From NCBI RefSeq assembly GCF_047511655.1, contig NC_133402.1, forward strand, positions 61,880,951 to 61,944,950: a stretch of 64,000 nt of DNA, read 5' to 3'. A model generated the notes under the pieces. It worked only from the letters and a program-made list of their open reading frames with translations. It was not told the DNA's origin and did not search any database. This document shows, piece by piece, positions 43,276-54,362 of this stretch; positions within the stretch are counted from its first letter, which is position 1, and each line of letters begins with the position of its first letter. The stretch comes from Castor canadensis (lineage: Eukaryota; Chordata; Mammalia; Rodentia; Castoridae). Made by a program: the position numbers and the translations under genes.

Positions 43276-43328
43276 GAATATGTGAGTGAGTGAGTGACTG
43301 AGTGAGAGAAAGAGAGAGAGAGAAAGAT
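43216..43328 (+). repeat. (GT)n-(GA)n compound microsatellite
   Basis: A GT run passes into GA runs with a TGAG-rich interruption. Confidence 0.95.
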
Positions 43329-43692
43329 TCTGACTTCTTTTGGAGAAGCAGTTTTGAGTCAGTAACTGAAGATAAAAACCAAGACTGAGAAGTCTCAGAA
43401 CCCTCCTGCAGGGACAACAGAAAGGTGGCGTTATAGAGGGGATGGAGGCCCAGGGGACTGGGTGGGCGAGCACACATCCAGGGAAGTTGTGGGGTAAGGA
43501 GAGGTCGAGTTGGGAGGTTGGCAGGGTGTGGAAGGAAGGGAAGGAAGGTCCAGACAGCAGAGGTAGCTGAATCATTTAACTTGATAAAGACACTCACTAG
43601 GAGCTCAGAGTGCCCACTTAGATCACAGGCAATACACGAAACGTGGTCCTCAGGGTGGAGAAAAACTGTGAGCGTGAAAACCCTGATTCTAG

Positions 43693-44032
43693 CTGAGCAC
43701 AAGGCTCACACCTGTAATCCTAGCTACTTGGGAGGCACAGATCAAGAGGATATCAGTGCAAGGCCAGCCTGGGCAAAAAAGTTGGAGAGACCCCATCTCA
43801 ACCAATAAAAAGGTGTGTGTGATGGTGGCCGCTTATCATCCCAGTGACACCTGTCATCTCACTTATGCAGTAAGCATAAATAGGATTGCAGTCCAGGCCG
43901 GCCTGGGCATAAACATGAGGCCCTACTCCAAAAATAAGTATAGCAAAAAGGGCAAGAGGGTGTGGCTCAGGTGTGTAGAGCACCTGCCTAGCAAGCACAA
44001 GGCCCTGAGTTCAAAACCCAGTGCAGCAAAAC
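43693..44032 (+). mobile_element. B1-B1'-ID SINE trimer
   Basis: First unit ends AGACCCCATCTCAACC; second unit ends GGCCCTACTCCAAAAATAAG; ID from about 43948. Confidence 0.9.
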
Positions 44033-44299
44033 AATTAACTTAAATTGAAAAACCCTGGCTCTTCCACTTGCTATGGCCGCTGTGCTTCTGTGCACAAGCT
44101 GATCCCCCACAAAAGCCCCAGGCTACAGGGCATGGGGGTTGCTGACATCCAACCTGTGCTCCATCACCAAGCCATTCAGTGTGTGTTCTTGTCATTGGGA
44201 CATATGTGCCACATAGGCTGGCCACGGCCCTGCAGTGGCCGTAGGCCACTTCTCTGAGACTGCCTATTTGGGCTTGTTAAGGGGGTCAAGCATCGAGGC

Positions 44300-44342
44300 A
44301 GGCTGGGAGTGTCGCTCAGTGGAGAGCACTCGCCTGGCCCGC
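44300..44342 (+). mobile_element. ID-like SINE 5' fragment
   Basis: GGCTGGGAGTGTCGCTCAGT. Confidence 0.65.
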
Positions 44343-44784
44343 CCACAGCCCTGGGCTCCCTTCCAGCAGAGGGTCAGCAACTGGCAAGCCCACAGAAGTG
44401 ACTGTACAAGACACCCAGCACCAGGCCCACCGTCACAGTGCTCCCGTGGCCTGGCATCTGTGCCATGATTTCTGAGAGGCCCAGGTGCTACAGGTCCCCA
44501 AACCCATGGCTGGGTGGGCAGTGGGCCAGGGAACTGCTCCCCTCCAGGCTGAGCGGAGGCACCTGCTGTTATCTTGCTCCCCCCCAACCCCTGCCCAGGC
44601 CACGTGGTGTTTCATTTGTGATTTTGCTCAGAGATTTTAGAGGCACCGTGGAAAATGTGCGTCAGTCGGGTGCTGGATAGATTCTCAGAGCACGCAACCA
44701 CTGAAGAGCACACTTGAAGCAAAGAGGCCTTGCTTTCAAGCTGACAGAGTCCTGTATTTATTTAGTTAGTTATTTTTATGTATT

Positions 44785-44906
44785 TATTTTTGTTTGTTTT
44801 GAGACAAGGTCTTTCTACATAGACCAGGCTGGGTTCCAACTCATGATCATCCTACCGAAGCCTCCTGAGTGCTGGGATTACAGATGTGCAGTACTACACC
44901 CGGCTT
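44785..44906 (-). mobile_element. B1-type SINE
   Basis: TTTTGAGACAAGGTCTTTC to GGATTACAGATGTGCAG. Confidence 0.85.
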
Positions 44907-45074
44907 CAAGCTGATAGTCTTCTGGGTTTGGTTTTTTTTCTTTTTTTTTTCTTTTCTTTCTTCTTGTGTAGCTGCCTTGCCTGAGGCATGCAGAACTTAG
45001 GCATGGTGACAGGAGTGGCTAACGCCTACTGAGAGCCAGGTCTTGGGAAGACACCCAAACTCTCTTAGCACTCT

Positions 45075-45180
45075 AATGATGAGGTGAGCATTACTGAGGC
45101 TCAGAGATGTTGAGGAGCAGGCTGGAAGTGACCAGCTATTATTGGTAAAGCTGACATCTGAACTGACTCCAGTGCCTAGA
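45075..45180 (-). mobile_element. MIR SINE fragment
   Basis: CTGAGGCTCAGAGATGTTGA followed by a diverged tail with CATCTGAACTGACTCCAG. Confidence 0.6.
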
Positions 45181-47091
45181 CCGGACCCCTGCAGGAAGCA
45201 CTGTGGCAGGCGTCCCTTTCTGGTCACTCTGAGTGGTGTCCTCCCAGGGTGTCAGAAAGACAAGGAAGCCCCTCTGGTGGGGCACCTCCTCCATGTCCAA
45301 GAAGTGGCTGACAGAAAGACTGAGCCAGGCTGGGCCTTTGCCTGGGGCCAGAGCAGGCAGGCGGAGCCTAGAGCTAAGTCCCCTGGGGTCCCTGGGCTGC
45401 ATTCCTGCGAGGTCTGCAAAGGCCACCGCTTAAAGGCGCAGAGGAGCAGCTGGGAAGGAGAACAAAGCGGCCAGGCCCCCCGGGAGGAAGGAAGGAGCGA
45501 GCCCCAGGAAGCAGCTGAGCGCGCTAAACTCAGCTTGTGTTTTCCCTCTGCTCAACAGTTCTCCTGCCACGGCAAACAAAGCGGGACGTTCTGATTCCCT
45601 CCTCTGTTTGGATTGCCTGTCCACTGCATTCGCGTTGTGATGAGCGGGGAAGAGGCACCTGCAGGCGGTGTTCTTGGCTCCCCCTTGCCAGGGCGCTGGA
45701 CCCTGGCCACCAGCCCAATGGCAGAGAGCTTCCTTTTCTGTCCCTCTCCCCCCATCGGCGGGCCACACCATGGGGCCCCTCGAGGGCAGTTCTTTTAATG
45801 ACGGATTTGGAAGTGGTCAGTTTTTCAGATCTGGTGAGAGTTGGAGGTTTACCCTTGACCTTGACTTTGAAGGAACTGCTTGCGCAAGATGTGTAAAGCT
45901 GTGAAGATGTGAACTGTACCCTCCCTGTCCCACTGAGAGGCCCTCCCCTGCTCTCTTCACTCCCAAGGTCACAGTCCAGTGTCGTCCAGAGCCATTCGGG
46001 GACTACACCGAGTGCAGTCTGCCTCAGGCTGCATGCTGTCACTTAGCTCTCAGCGGACCCTGGCTGAGAGTGGCAGCAGCTACAGGGTCAGGGGAAGAGC
46101 AATGGAGGGGCTGCCTGGACAGGCATCCCCAGGACAGTCCTTCCTCAGTGTGGATACCTGTAGGTGACAGGTGGCACCAATGGGACTAAGCAATCTGCTC
46201 CAGGTTACTGAATGAGGGGGATGTTGGTGGAGGGGCACAGCCCTCCCCAGGCCCTCTATCCTGGGAGGTGCCATGCTGAATGTGGTACAATGGCAGTGTG
46301 TGTGCCAAAGGTCTCACCTGAAAACCAACGGCAAAACAGAATGAAACCAAAAAGCATAAAGCCCGTGACCAACCCCCCTCTGAAAGATCCATCGCTGGTG
46401 ACTCTCCGGTGATCCTTACAGCCAGAGGCAGGCTTCTGGTCACACGGAGGTTGGGATGTCACAGACATCCCTTCGCACGCGCAGGAGTTAAGGAGCTGCC
46501 CAGGGCCAGCCCCTGCCCCATGCTGCCTGGCGCTCCCTCCCACCTCGGGGGAGGCAGTTCACGGGCAGAGGACAATCAGCCCAAAGGGCAGGGCAGTTAA
46601 TTTTTCCAGCTGGAGGCCGAGGTGGAATGCGCCTCTAATCCATTCTCCTCAGTGCCATACCTCCGCTCTTGGAGGAGGTGGCGCTGACATTTTCTGGCTT
46701 TAGGACCAAGAGGTGAATTGGGTTGTGGAAATCTTCTGGAATCTGTAAGGCTGGCCTGCTGTCTCACGCTCTGCCCACGACACCAAGGGACACAGTGCTG
46801 CACAGATGGCAGGCCACCTCTTTGGATAGTTCCCTGGGGAGAGAGAAGGGCTGTCCCAGAACTTGGCTCTGGGGATGGTCTCCTCGGCCCAGCCAGCCTG
46901 AGGAGCAGGGACCCTGGCAAAGCAGAGAGAATTCACTGAGGGGACAGGGCAAGAATGGACCAAACCAAGCACTCAGTCTCTAGCAGATGAGGAAAGGGAA
47001 CGAGGGGACCTGAGATGGAGAAAGTAAATCCCGGCAGGCCTGCTGGAACTGGCTCTGGATTCGATCCCCATAACTACATATTTAAAAAAAA

Positions 47092-47312
47092 AAAAGGCAG
47101 GTGTCAGTGGCTCATGCCTGTAATCCTAGCTACTTGGGAGGCCGAGAGCAGGAGGATCACATGTCAAGGCTAGCCCCAGCAAATATTTTGTGAGACCCCC
47201 ATCTCCAAAATAATTCCAGCAAAATGGTCAGAAGTGTGGCTGAAGTGGTAGAGAACCTGCTTGGCAAGCACAAAGCCCTGAGTTCAAACCCCAGTCCCAC
47301 CAAAAAAAATAG
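47092..47312 (+). mobile_element. B1-ID dimer, long type
   Basis: Linker AAAATAATTCCAGCAAAATGG. Confidence 0.9.
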
Positions 47313-47417
47313 TATAGACCTGTACACATAGGTCGGTATCCTTGGGAAAGAGTTAATTTTTCTTAGTTCAGTTTCCTAATCTGCAGAATTGGGAATAAAG
47401 TACTTATCTCACAGATT

Positions 47418-47640
47418 TTTTTTTTTTTTTTTTTTTTTTGGCAGCACTGGGTTTTGAACTTCAGGGCCTCACACTTGCTAGGCAAGTGCTCCATCACTTG
47501 AGCCCCTCCATCAGCCCTTTTTTTGTGATGGGTTTTTTGAGATAGGGTCTCACGAACTATTTGTCTGGACTGGCTTCAAACCTTGATCCTCCTGATCACA
47601 GCCTCCTGAGTAGCTAGGATTACAGGCGTGAGTCACAGTG
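47418..47640 (-). mobile_element. B1-ID dimer, full ID half
   Basis: CACACTTGCTAGGCAAGTGC is present, with linker TTTTTTTGTGATGGG. Confidence 0.9.
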
Positions 47641-47844
47641 CCCTGCTCGCAGGACTATTATGAAGATGAAATAGGGAATGCACATAAGAGAGCACCGAGC
47701 ATGTACTTATCACTCAGCCATGCCGTCGGTCATCATTTCCATTTGTCCTGGCATGCCTCTCCAGCTTTTGCTCATAACAAGAGGTCTCTTGTCCACTTTG
47801 CCCCTATACCTTCTCCTCTGCCACTGGTATTTGTCTGCTCTGTT

Positions 47845-48130
47845 AGTTAGCTTTGGTGGCTTCACAAATACCTGAGAGACAGAATTTAAAAGGAGAAAGG
47901 ATTTATTGTGGCTCATGGTTTCAGAGGTTTCAGTCCCTGGACGACTGGCTCCAGTACTTTGGGCCTGAGGTGAGGTGAGTATCATGGTGGAGGAAGCATG
48001 GAGTAGAGGAGGCTGCTCACCTCATGGAGGCCAGGAAGCAGAGAGAGAGAGAGGGTGAGGGAGAGAGAGAGAGAGGAAGGAAATGACAGGATCAAGTTGC
48101 CCCTCCCCTCCAGCCCTGTGACCGCCTCTC
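47845..48130. mobile_element. MaLR-like LTR, 5' part
   Basis: TGTTAGTTAGCTTTGG, ACAAATACCTGAGAG, GGTTTCAGTCCCTGG and GCTGCTCACCTCATGG match the copy at 38975. An internal (GA)n tract at 48040-48075 precedes a point where the similarity is lost. Confidence 0.55.
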
Positions 48131-48740
48131 CCTGGACCGCTCCCTGTGGCAGCACTGCTGGGCCACACTGTGGGGTGACGACCCTGGACTAACAATTGAG
48201 TGGTTTCTCTGGAAAGATAGGGGTGCTCTTTGGGTAAACCCTTGACAGTGGACATGGGACATGGGGGGACTGGATGGCTGGAATCCCCCACCATGTTCTC
48301 TTGTGGGTCCTCCTTGGATCCCTTCCAGAAGGGTCCCTCATGCCAGCCATCCTGGCATCATAACCCCCCCACACTCCTTTTTTTTCCCTCTATGTCCTTT
48401 TATAAAAAACTTAACACACATTCAGCAAACTTGAAAGAACTCCATAGCAGGCCCTGTGAGATACTGCAGAGTTTATCGTTGACATTTTTAGTTGTTTGTT
48501 TTGCTGTACAGTGGATGGGGACAGGAAGGGGAAGACTGGGAACGACTTTGCTACCTTAGCACAGGAATTTATCACCCCCATCACTCCCTCCCCACACCCC
48601 TTGTGGCACTCACAGACCCTACATTTCAGAAATACGACTTCCTTCAAGTTCCCAAACACCCACATTTGTCCTGACTCCATCTCTTGCAAATGCTCCATCC
48701 CTGGGCAGCCTTTCAGGGATGACAGACGGATTCCTTTTCC

Positions 48741-48967
48741 TTTTTTTTTTTTTTTTTTTTTGGTGGTACTGGGGTTTGAACCCAGGGATCTACATTTGCT
48801 AGGCAGTCACTCTATCATTTGAGCCACTCTGCCAGCCCTGTTTTATGTTGAGTACTTTTGAGCTAGGGTCTGTGAACTATTTGCCTGGGCCGACCTCAAA
48901 CTTCGATCCTCCTGATTTCTGTCTCCTGAGTAGCAAGGATTACAGGCGTGAGCTACCGGTGCCTGAC
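48741..48967 (-). mobile_element. B1-ID dimer, full ID half
   Basis: Poly-T over 20, GGGGTTTGAACCCAGGG, and GGATTACAGGCGTGAGC. Confidence 0.9.
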
Positions 48968-49534
48968 CGGATACTTCTCCCTTGACTAGTTTCTATGGTG
49001 GCTATCCAGTGAAGTGTCCCCAACACACACAGACTCTCTCTCTATCTCTTTGTCTCTCTCTGCGTTCTACCATTTACTCTACTTTGGTCAATCAACTTTC
49101 CCCTGGCTGTGTCCACAGTCTCTAAGCTCTGCAGGCCTATGATTCCTGGAGCTCATTACAGACTCTAGCTACACAGGTGTTTGCTGGACAGTGACTGGGA
49201 AAGATCCTGTCACTGTCCCCAGTCACTGCCTTCTTGTATGACAAATGTCGTGCTGGAGATGCACCAACCCAAGCCCTGTGGGTTTGGATATGGACACTGT
49301 CCTGGGCCTCAGAGATGCCCACAGGACACTTTTGTCTGGACATACGCAAAACCCAACAAGACACCAGGACAGCAGATGTAAACAGGGACTGTCCCAGGTA
49401 AAGCAGAACAAGTCACCAAATTATACACCAGCTTCACTGAAAATGACAGGGTCACATCCACCCACACTTGGCCTGCTAGACCCAGTCACCTCCAGAACTG
49501 TCTCTCTTTTCTTTTCCTTTTTTTTAATTTGATT

Positions 49535-49608
49535 GTTTGTTTGTTTCTGGAGGTTGAACTCAGGGCCTCCCACCTGCTAAGCAGGTTCTTTACCCCTCGA
49601 GCCACTCT
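49535..49608 (-). mobile_element. ID-like SINE
   Basis: GGTTGAACTCAGGGCCTCC. Confidence 0.85.
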
Positions 49609-49794
49609 GATTCCAGAGTTTTCCTGCTCAGGCCAGTGACTCCGCACTAGTGCTTGGATCATTTCTGCTTTGTTGTTGTTGTTGTCCACGTAGAAATTAT
49701 CCAGGAAGTGCCATATTCCTACAGCACTGCACACACTGTGCACACACAGCACGTCTGCTAAAGCAACTTGACAAAAAGAAAGAAAATCACTTAA

Positions 49795-49995
49795 TGACGG
49801 TGAGCACAGTTTTCAAGCCTGTAATCCTAGCTACTCAGGAGGCAGAGATCAGGAAGATCAAAATTCAAAGCCAATCTAGGCAAATATTATGCAAGATCCT
49901 ATCTTGAAAAACCCATCACAGAATAAAAAGATTGGGGGATTGACTTAAAGTGTAGGCCCTGAGTTCAAGCCCCAGTACCCCAAAAAACAAAACAA
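49795..49995 (+). mobile_element. B1-ID dimer, short-ID type
   Basis: GACTTAAAGTGTAGGCCCTG is the ID junction. Confidence 0.9.
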
Positions 49996-50114
49996 AACTA
50001 AACTAAAATACTTTTCAATCTTTTTTAATGTCCAGAAATGCATATATGCTTAGTTGTGATCAGTGCATTATGAACACAACGTCTAGACATTTCTTTCTAT
50101 TTTCCTTTTTCTGT

Positions 50115-50232
50115 TTTCTGGGATTGTTTTTTTGAATGGGGTCTCCCTATGTAGCCCAGGCCGGCCTCAAACTCAACAGCCTCCTGTCTCAGCCTCCCTA
50201 CCCCCAGGTAGCTAGAGCCACCACACCTGGCT
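50115..50232 (-). mobile_element. B1-type SINE
   Basis: GGGGTCTCCCTATGTAGCCC and CAGCCTCCCTACCCCCAGG. Confidence 0.8.
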
Positions 50233-50459
50233 TCTTTTTGCTCTGTCATTTTGTTGTGCTTACACAATTTTAATAGACTGGTGTATTGGCTTTATTGATG
50301 GGCCTTCGGTTGTTTCCAGCTTGTACCTTTGTGATAATGGAGCCGTGTCCATTCCTTTCTTTCTCTGAGTTATTTATTTGGGGTACACACTCCATGTACC
50401 CCAAATAACAAGTAACCAAGTTAAACAGCTTGGTTGGAGGTCAGGAATAATTTGCTCTC

Positions 50460-50632
50460 ATCTTTGCAGGAGACATAGGTAGGGGATCATGGTCCAGATC
50501 AGCCTGGGCAAAAACTCAAGACCCTATCAGAAAAACAGCTAAGGCACAAAGGACTGGTGGAGTGGCTCAAGTGGTAGAGCACCTGCCTAGCAAGCTCCAG
50601 GCCTTGAGTACAAATCCCAGTACTGCCAAAAA
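50460..50632 (+). mobile_element. B1'-ID dimer (second trimer unit plus ID)
   Basis: GATCATGGTCCAGATCAGCC, linker CTAAGGCACAAAGGACTGG, full ID half. Confidence 0.8.
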
Positions 50633-50711
50633 AAAAAAACTAAACAAAGAAAAGAGGCAGAGGGAATCTTAGAGACAGCCTCTTGAACTTTTCATCTTAG
50701 AGCTGAGAGGA

Positions 50712-50795
50712 CAGGGGTCCTCAGGGATGCAGCTGAGTGGTGGAGCCCTTGCCTACATGTGCTCACACCCTGGGTTTAATCCCCAGCACTGCACC
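50712..50795 (+). mobile_element. ID-like SINE
   Basis: GATGCAGCTGAGTGGTGG and CCCCAGCACTGC. Confidence 0.75.
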
Positions 50796-51071
50796 AAGAT
50801 GAGGTGATGACAAGAGATGCTAAGTGGTTTCCTCACCTCAGCAGCAGCCACACCTGTCCCCAGCCAGCAACTTGTTATGCCCCCGTGGCCACATGGCCTC
50901 CCTTTGGTTTCACCAAGGGATGAGGTCCCTGGGAAGCAGGGGACACAGGTCAGAGCCACTGCCCAGACAAAGTAGGGTATCCACAGCTCAGATGGCAGAG
51001 GACGGCTAGCAGGGTCAGCCTCGCTCACGCCAGTGTTCTGTTTTGTTTTGTCATTCGTTTGGGGGTGACAG

Positions 51072-51346
51072 GCTGGCACCAGCGGTTACATGGCTCCTGA
51101 AATCTTAATGGAAAAGGTGAGTTACTCCTACCCCGTGGACTGGTTTGCCATGGGCTGCAGCATTTACGAGATGGTGGCAGGCCGCACACCATTCCGAGAT
51201 TACAAGGAGCAGGTCAGTAAGGAGGACCTGAGGCAGAGGACCCTGAAAGAGGAGGTCTCCTTCCAACACGGCGACTTCACCAATGACACGAAGGACATCT
51301 GCTGGCTCCTCTTGGCCGAGAAACCAGAGCAGCGCTTGGGAAGCAG
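51072..51346 (+). CDS. GRK7: GRK7 coding exon 3 (activation segment and C-lobe)
   Basis: It holds 275 nt, from AGTSGYMAPE through PVDWFAMGCSIYEM to EKPEQRLGS plus two bases of a split Arg codon. The acceptor is gggtgacag|GCT and the donor is GCAG|GTGAGT. The P+1 and APE regions match GRK7 closely and there is no internal stop. Confidence 0.95.
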
Positions 51347-51574
51347 GTGAGTGCCACCACCGCAGCTAGGACACGGGACTGGGGCAGTTTCCCTAATGTC
51401 ATTTGCAGATCACATGCTTTCAGACACTAAAGCACTTGATGTGAAGATTTATATACTAATGTATCGTTATCTAATATACTGTATCATACAACACAGTGTG
51501 ATTAATACACAATAATTAGCAACGCATCCTGTTACTACAAAAGGAAGTGCAGTGAAAACATCAAAGAAAAACCT

Positions 51575-51775
51575 CAGCAGCTGAGCGTGGTGGTGCACAC
51601 CTGTAATCCCAACTATGCAAGAAGCATAACTAGGAGGATCACAGTCCAGACCGACCCAGGCATAAAGTGAGACCCTGTCTCTAAAAGAACCAAAGCAAAA
51701 AGAGACGGAGGTGTGGCTCAAGTGCCTGCCTAGCAAGCATGAGACACTGAGTTCAAACCCCAGTACCACAATTAA
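51575..51775 (+). mobile_element. B1'-ID dimer
   Basis: GCTGAGCGTGGTGGTGCAC, linker GAACCAAAGCAAAAAGAG, and an ID half with a small internal deletion. Confidence 0.85.
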
Positions 51776-51781
51776 GAAAAA

Positions 51782-51900
51782 GGCCTGGGCATAGTGGCAT
51801 ACTTCTGTAATCCCAGCACACAGGACATTAAGGCAGGTGGACCACCACTTTTTGGCCAGCCTGGGCTACATAGCAAAACACTATCTCAAAATAAGAAGGA
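51782..51900 (+). mobile_element. B1-type SINE
   Basis: CTGGGCATAGTGGCATAC to CACTATCTCAAAATAAG. Confidence 0.85.
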
Positions 51901-51904
51901 GGGA

Positions 51905-52850
51905 AATTTGGAAAAGTTAGTGTTGCAGGTTGGAGGAGCCCAAGCATGCTTTCAGCAGAGCTTAACGGGTCACTATGGTGGGTGCCAGAAGACCAAAATG
52001 TCAGCAAGAATGCCACAGTAAAAACACACTCACAAGGGGACTTTCAGATGGCAACAAGGACTGTCTGGGAATGGACCAGAGGTCATTGGGCGTGGAGTTT
52101 GTCTGCATTTTGTCTGTGCCTTGAGACTTTGTGGGAGGTTGAATTTTACAGGTGGTGGACTAGCTAAGCGGCAGAAGGAATTCAGTGCAGTCACTGTTAC
52201 TATTGGCTGGTTTGAGTCAAGTATCCAGTGAAAACTGTGAGCAAAAAGCAGAGCAGAAAGGTTGAAAATCTTGCCCAGAAAAAAAGCACAAGTAAAGTTG
52301 GAGCCAAGGAAAAAGTAACTGCTGAAGAGATTAGGGCCATTAAAAAGAAGCCAAGAGCCAGGCACAGTGGCTCATACCTGTAATCCTAGCTGTTTGGGAG
52401 GCTGAGATTGGGAGGATCAAAGTTGGAGGCCAGCCCAGGCAAATAGTTCACAAGACCTGATCACCAAAATAACCATAGCAAAATGGGTTGGACGTGTGGC
52501 TCAAGTGGTAATTTGTCCTCTTTGCAAGTGTGAAGCCCTGAATTCAAACTCCAGTCCCACCAAAAAAAAAGAGAAAAAGCCAAGTGCCTGCATGAGGACA
52601 ACAGGAAAGACACCTTGAAGGCCTCTCAGGAGCCGCTGGACCCCACATGGCAGGCCTCAGGGTGTGGAGGTTTTAACTCCCTTGGAGGACTTGGCTTTAA
52701 GAACAGAGCTCGGGGCGCCCCACTCATACCAGGGACCTAGGGAAGTGCCACCTGTATTCAGCCACCAAGGCTCTCAGAGGTGGCTGTGACCAGGCTCCCA
52801 GGGCACCAGGGTTGACAGCAGACCCTGACACCATCTGTGTGGGGCCGCAA
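51905..52850 (+). other. Unidentified segment split by a SINE dimer
   Basis: The segment (51905-52350 and 52575-52850) has the feel of an old interspersed repeat, with short AAG/AAA-rich pseudo-coding stretches, but I could not name it. A B1-ID dimer sits in it at 52353-52572. Confidence 0.3.
52353..52572 (+). mobile_element. B1-ID dimer, long type
   Basis: Linker AAAATAACCATAGCAAAATGG. Confidence 0.9.
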
Positions 52851-52909
52851 ACAGTGAAACCATCATCTGTGTCGAGTGGAATTTGGGGTGATTTTAAAAC
52901 TTACTATTC

Positions 52910-52998
52910 ATTTTGGTTTTGAGACAGGATCTTGCTCTGTAGCCCAGGCGGGCCTCTGAGTGCTGGGATTACAGGTGTGCACCACCACACCCGTTTCA
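52910..52998 (-). mobile_element. B1 fragment close to GRK7 exon 4
   Basis: TTTTGAGACAGGATCTTGC, with an internal deletion, to GTGTGCACCACCACACC. Confidence 0.85.
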
Positions 52999-53117
52999 GA
53001 GCTATTTTTTATGTCTTTGTAGTGGAAATGAAATGCTATCATCAGAAAGGCACCACACTCTTCGTGTTGCTTGAACATTTCCTGGCTTGGCTGGTTAATC
53101 ACCTCCTTTCTTCACAG

Positions 53118-53443
53118 AGAAAAGTCTGACAACCCCAGGAAACACCCTTTCTTCAAAAGCATCAACTTTCCCCACCTGGAAGCCGGCTTGGTGGAACCCC
53201 CCATTTGTGCCGGACCCTTCGGTGGTCTACACCAAGGACATCAATGAAATCGAAGATTTCTCTGAGGTTCGGGGCGTGGAATTCGATGACAATGACAAGA
53301 GGTTCTTCCAAAGATTTGCGACGGGGGCTGTCCCCATCGCGTGGCAGGAGGAAATCATAGAAACGGGGCTCTTCGAGGAACTGAGTGACCCCAACAGGCC
53401 GGCAGGTTGTTCATCCAGGTCGGGCCTGTGCTTGTTATTGTAG
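53118..53443 (+). pseudogene. GRK7: GRK7 coding exon 4, frameshifted (AGC tail and CLLL prenylation end)
   Basis: The acceptor ttcttcacag|A completes the split Arg codon, then EKSDNPRKH to GLVEPP are in frame. The six-C run at 53197-53202 (five needed) moves translation to another frame ending TGA at 53245-53247. The ancestral frame resumes at 53204, encodes the typical AGC-kinase tail (DFSEVRGVEFDD, TGLFEEL) without a stop, and ends CLLL-TAG at 53443, a geranylgeranylation signal. A four-residue stretch near the C-terminus is missing relative to human. I cannot separate a true indel from a homopolymer error. Confidence 0.85.
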
Positions 53444-53619
53444 GTTGTTCTACCAGGCGGGCAGCCCACTGTCCCCAACACAAGGAAAGCTCTTCGGTGA
53501 GGCCGATCCATGGGGGGGACAGTTCAAAGGACAGCAAAATCATGATGAAGGTGTACTTTCTTCTCTTCCTCCTCCTCCTCCTGCTCCTCTGCCTCTGTTG
53601 TTTGGTTTTTGTTGTTCTT

Positions 53620-53978
53620 TTGTTTTGTTTGAGACAAGGTCATACCATGTAGCCCAGTTTGGTCTGGAACTTGTAATCCTCCTGCCTCAGCCACCCGAAT
53701 GCTGGGATTACAGGTGTGTACCACCACACCAGGCCTTTTTTTCTCCCACATAAAACCAGTAAAGGCTGGCCACTGGTGGCTCATGCCTGTAATCCTAGCT
53801 ACTCAGGAGGCAGAAATCAGGAGGATCACAGTTCTAAACCAGCCCCAGGGAAATAGTTTATGAGACCCTTTCTGGAAAATACCCAATGCAAAAAAGGGCT
53901 TGTGGAGTGGCTCAAGTGGTAGAGCGCCTGCCTAGCAAGTGTGAAGCCCTGAGTCCAAACCCCAATCCTGCAACAAAA
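53620..53978. mobile_element. B1 (-) followed by B1-ID dimer (+)
   Basis: Reversed B1 at 53620-53737, then a forward dimer with a full ID half at 53765-53978. Confidence 0.9.
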
Positions 53979-54362
53979 GTCAGTAAAGTTTCAGTTTGCA
54001 CTAAGAGCTGGGAAAAGGGACACTTGGATTCATTTTGGTAAATTAAAAGTGTAAGTGTCTCATCTGTGGATTACGCAAAATCAATGTTCTCAGAAAATGA
54101 GCATTTGCAGCTCTTAGTAAATAATCATTTCGTTTTTCTGGTGTATATTCTTTCTCCACTTCAGCTTTCAGTATTTCTTCTGCCTCTGTACTGATAAAGG
54201 GATTTTGAAGTTGGAAATAAGGGTTCCTGATGTGCAACTCCTAAAAAGTAGCTGATGGTAACACTTTGGCAATATTTCAGATTACAAAATAATTTTCAGT
54301 TTCACTGATAGTTTCTTTTTCATTTTTTTGAAATAATTCACTATCATAATGTTGAAACACTT

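Larger units (their letters stand above)
35644..51071 (+). other. GRK7: GRK7 intron 2 (15.4 kb)
   Basis: This large GT-AG intron holds many SINEs, purine-rich simple repeats, two LTR-like fragments and MIR/L2 relics. Longer stretches with no repeat I recognise are 37130-38025, 38085-38640, 40970-41730, 41830-42970, 44345-44780 and 45185-47090. Open frames there of up to 196 codons have no homology I recognise. The 38.2-38.5 kb block carries three TRE motifs, listed separately. Confidence 0.85.
51347..53117 (+). other. GRK7: GRK7 intron 3
   Basis: This 1.77-kb intron contains three SINE units in its first 550 bp, an unidentified segment (51905-52850) split by a SINE dimer, and a minus-strand B1 unit about 120 bp before exon 4. 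Confidence 0.85.
32968..53443 (+). pseudogene. GRK7: GRK7 (cone opsin kinase), four exons, frameshifted in exon 4: decaying gene or sequence error
   Basis: The coding join is 32968-33549, 35206-35643, 51072-51346 and 53118 onward. GRK7 phosphorylates light-activated cone opsins so that cone arrestin can bind, and is membrane-anchored by C-terminal prenylation. Visible parts are the N-terminal helix MVDMGALDNLIAN, an RGS-homology region (about residues 50-175, QQPIGRRLFRDFLATVP), the Gly loop LGRGGFGEV (188-196), the ATP-binding Lys of YACKK (210), the catalytic Asp of RDLKP (306), the GRK-typical DLG (324) and GYMAPE in the activation segment. All six splice sites are canonical and phases agree. 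Two anomalies stand out. The catalytic loop reads RDLKPKD instead of RDLKPEN. A six-C run at 53197-53202 shifts the frame after residue 460, adds 14 foreign residues and stops at 53247 (474 residues; about 553 in human). With one C fewer, a further 79 codons would be open and end in CLLL. Confidence 0.9.
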
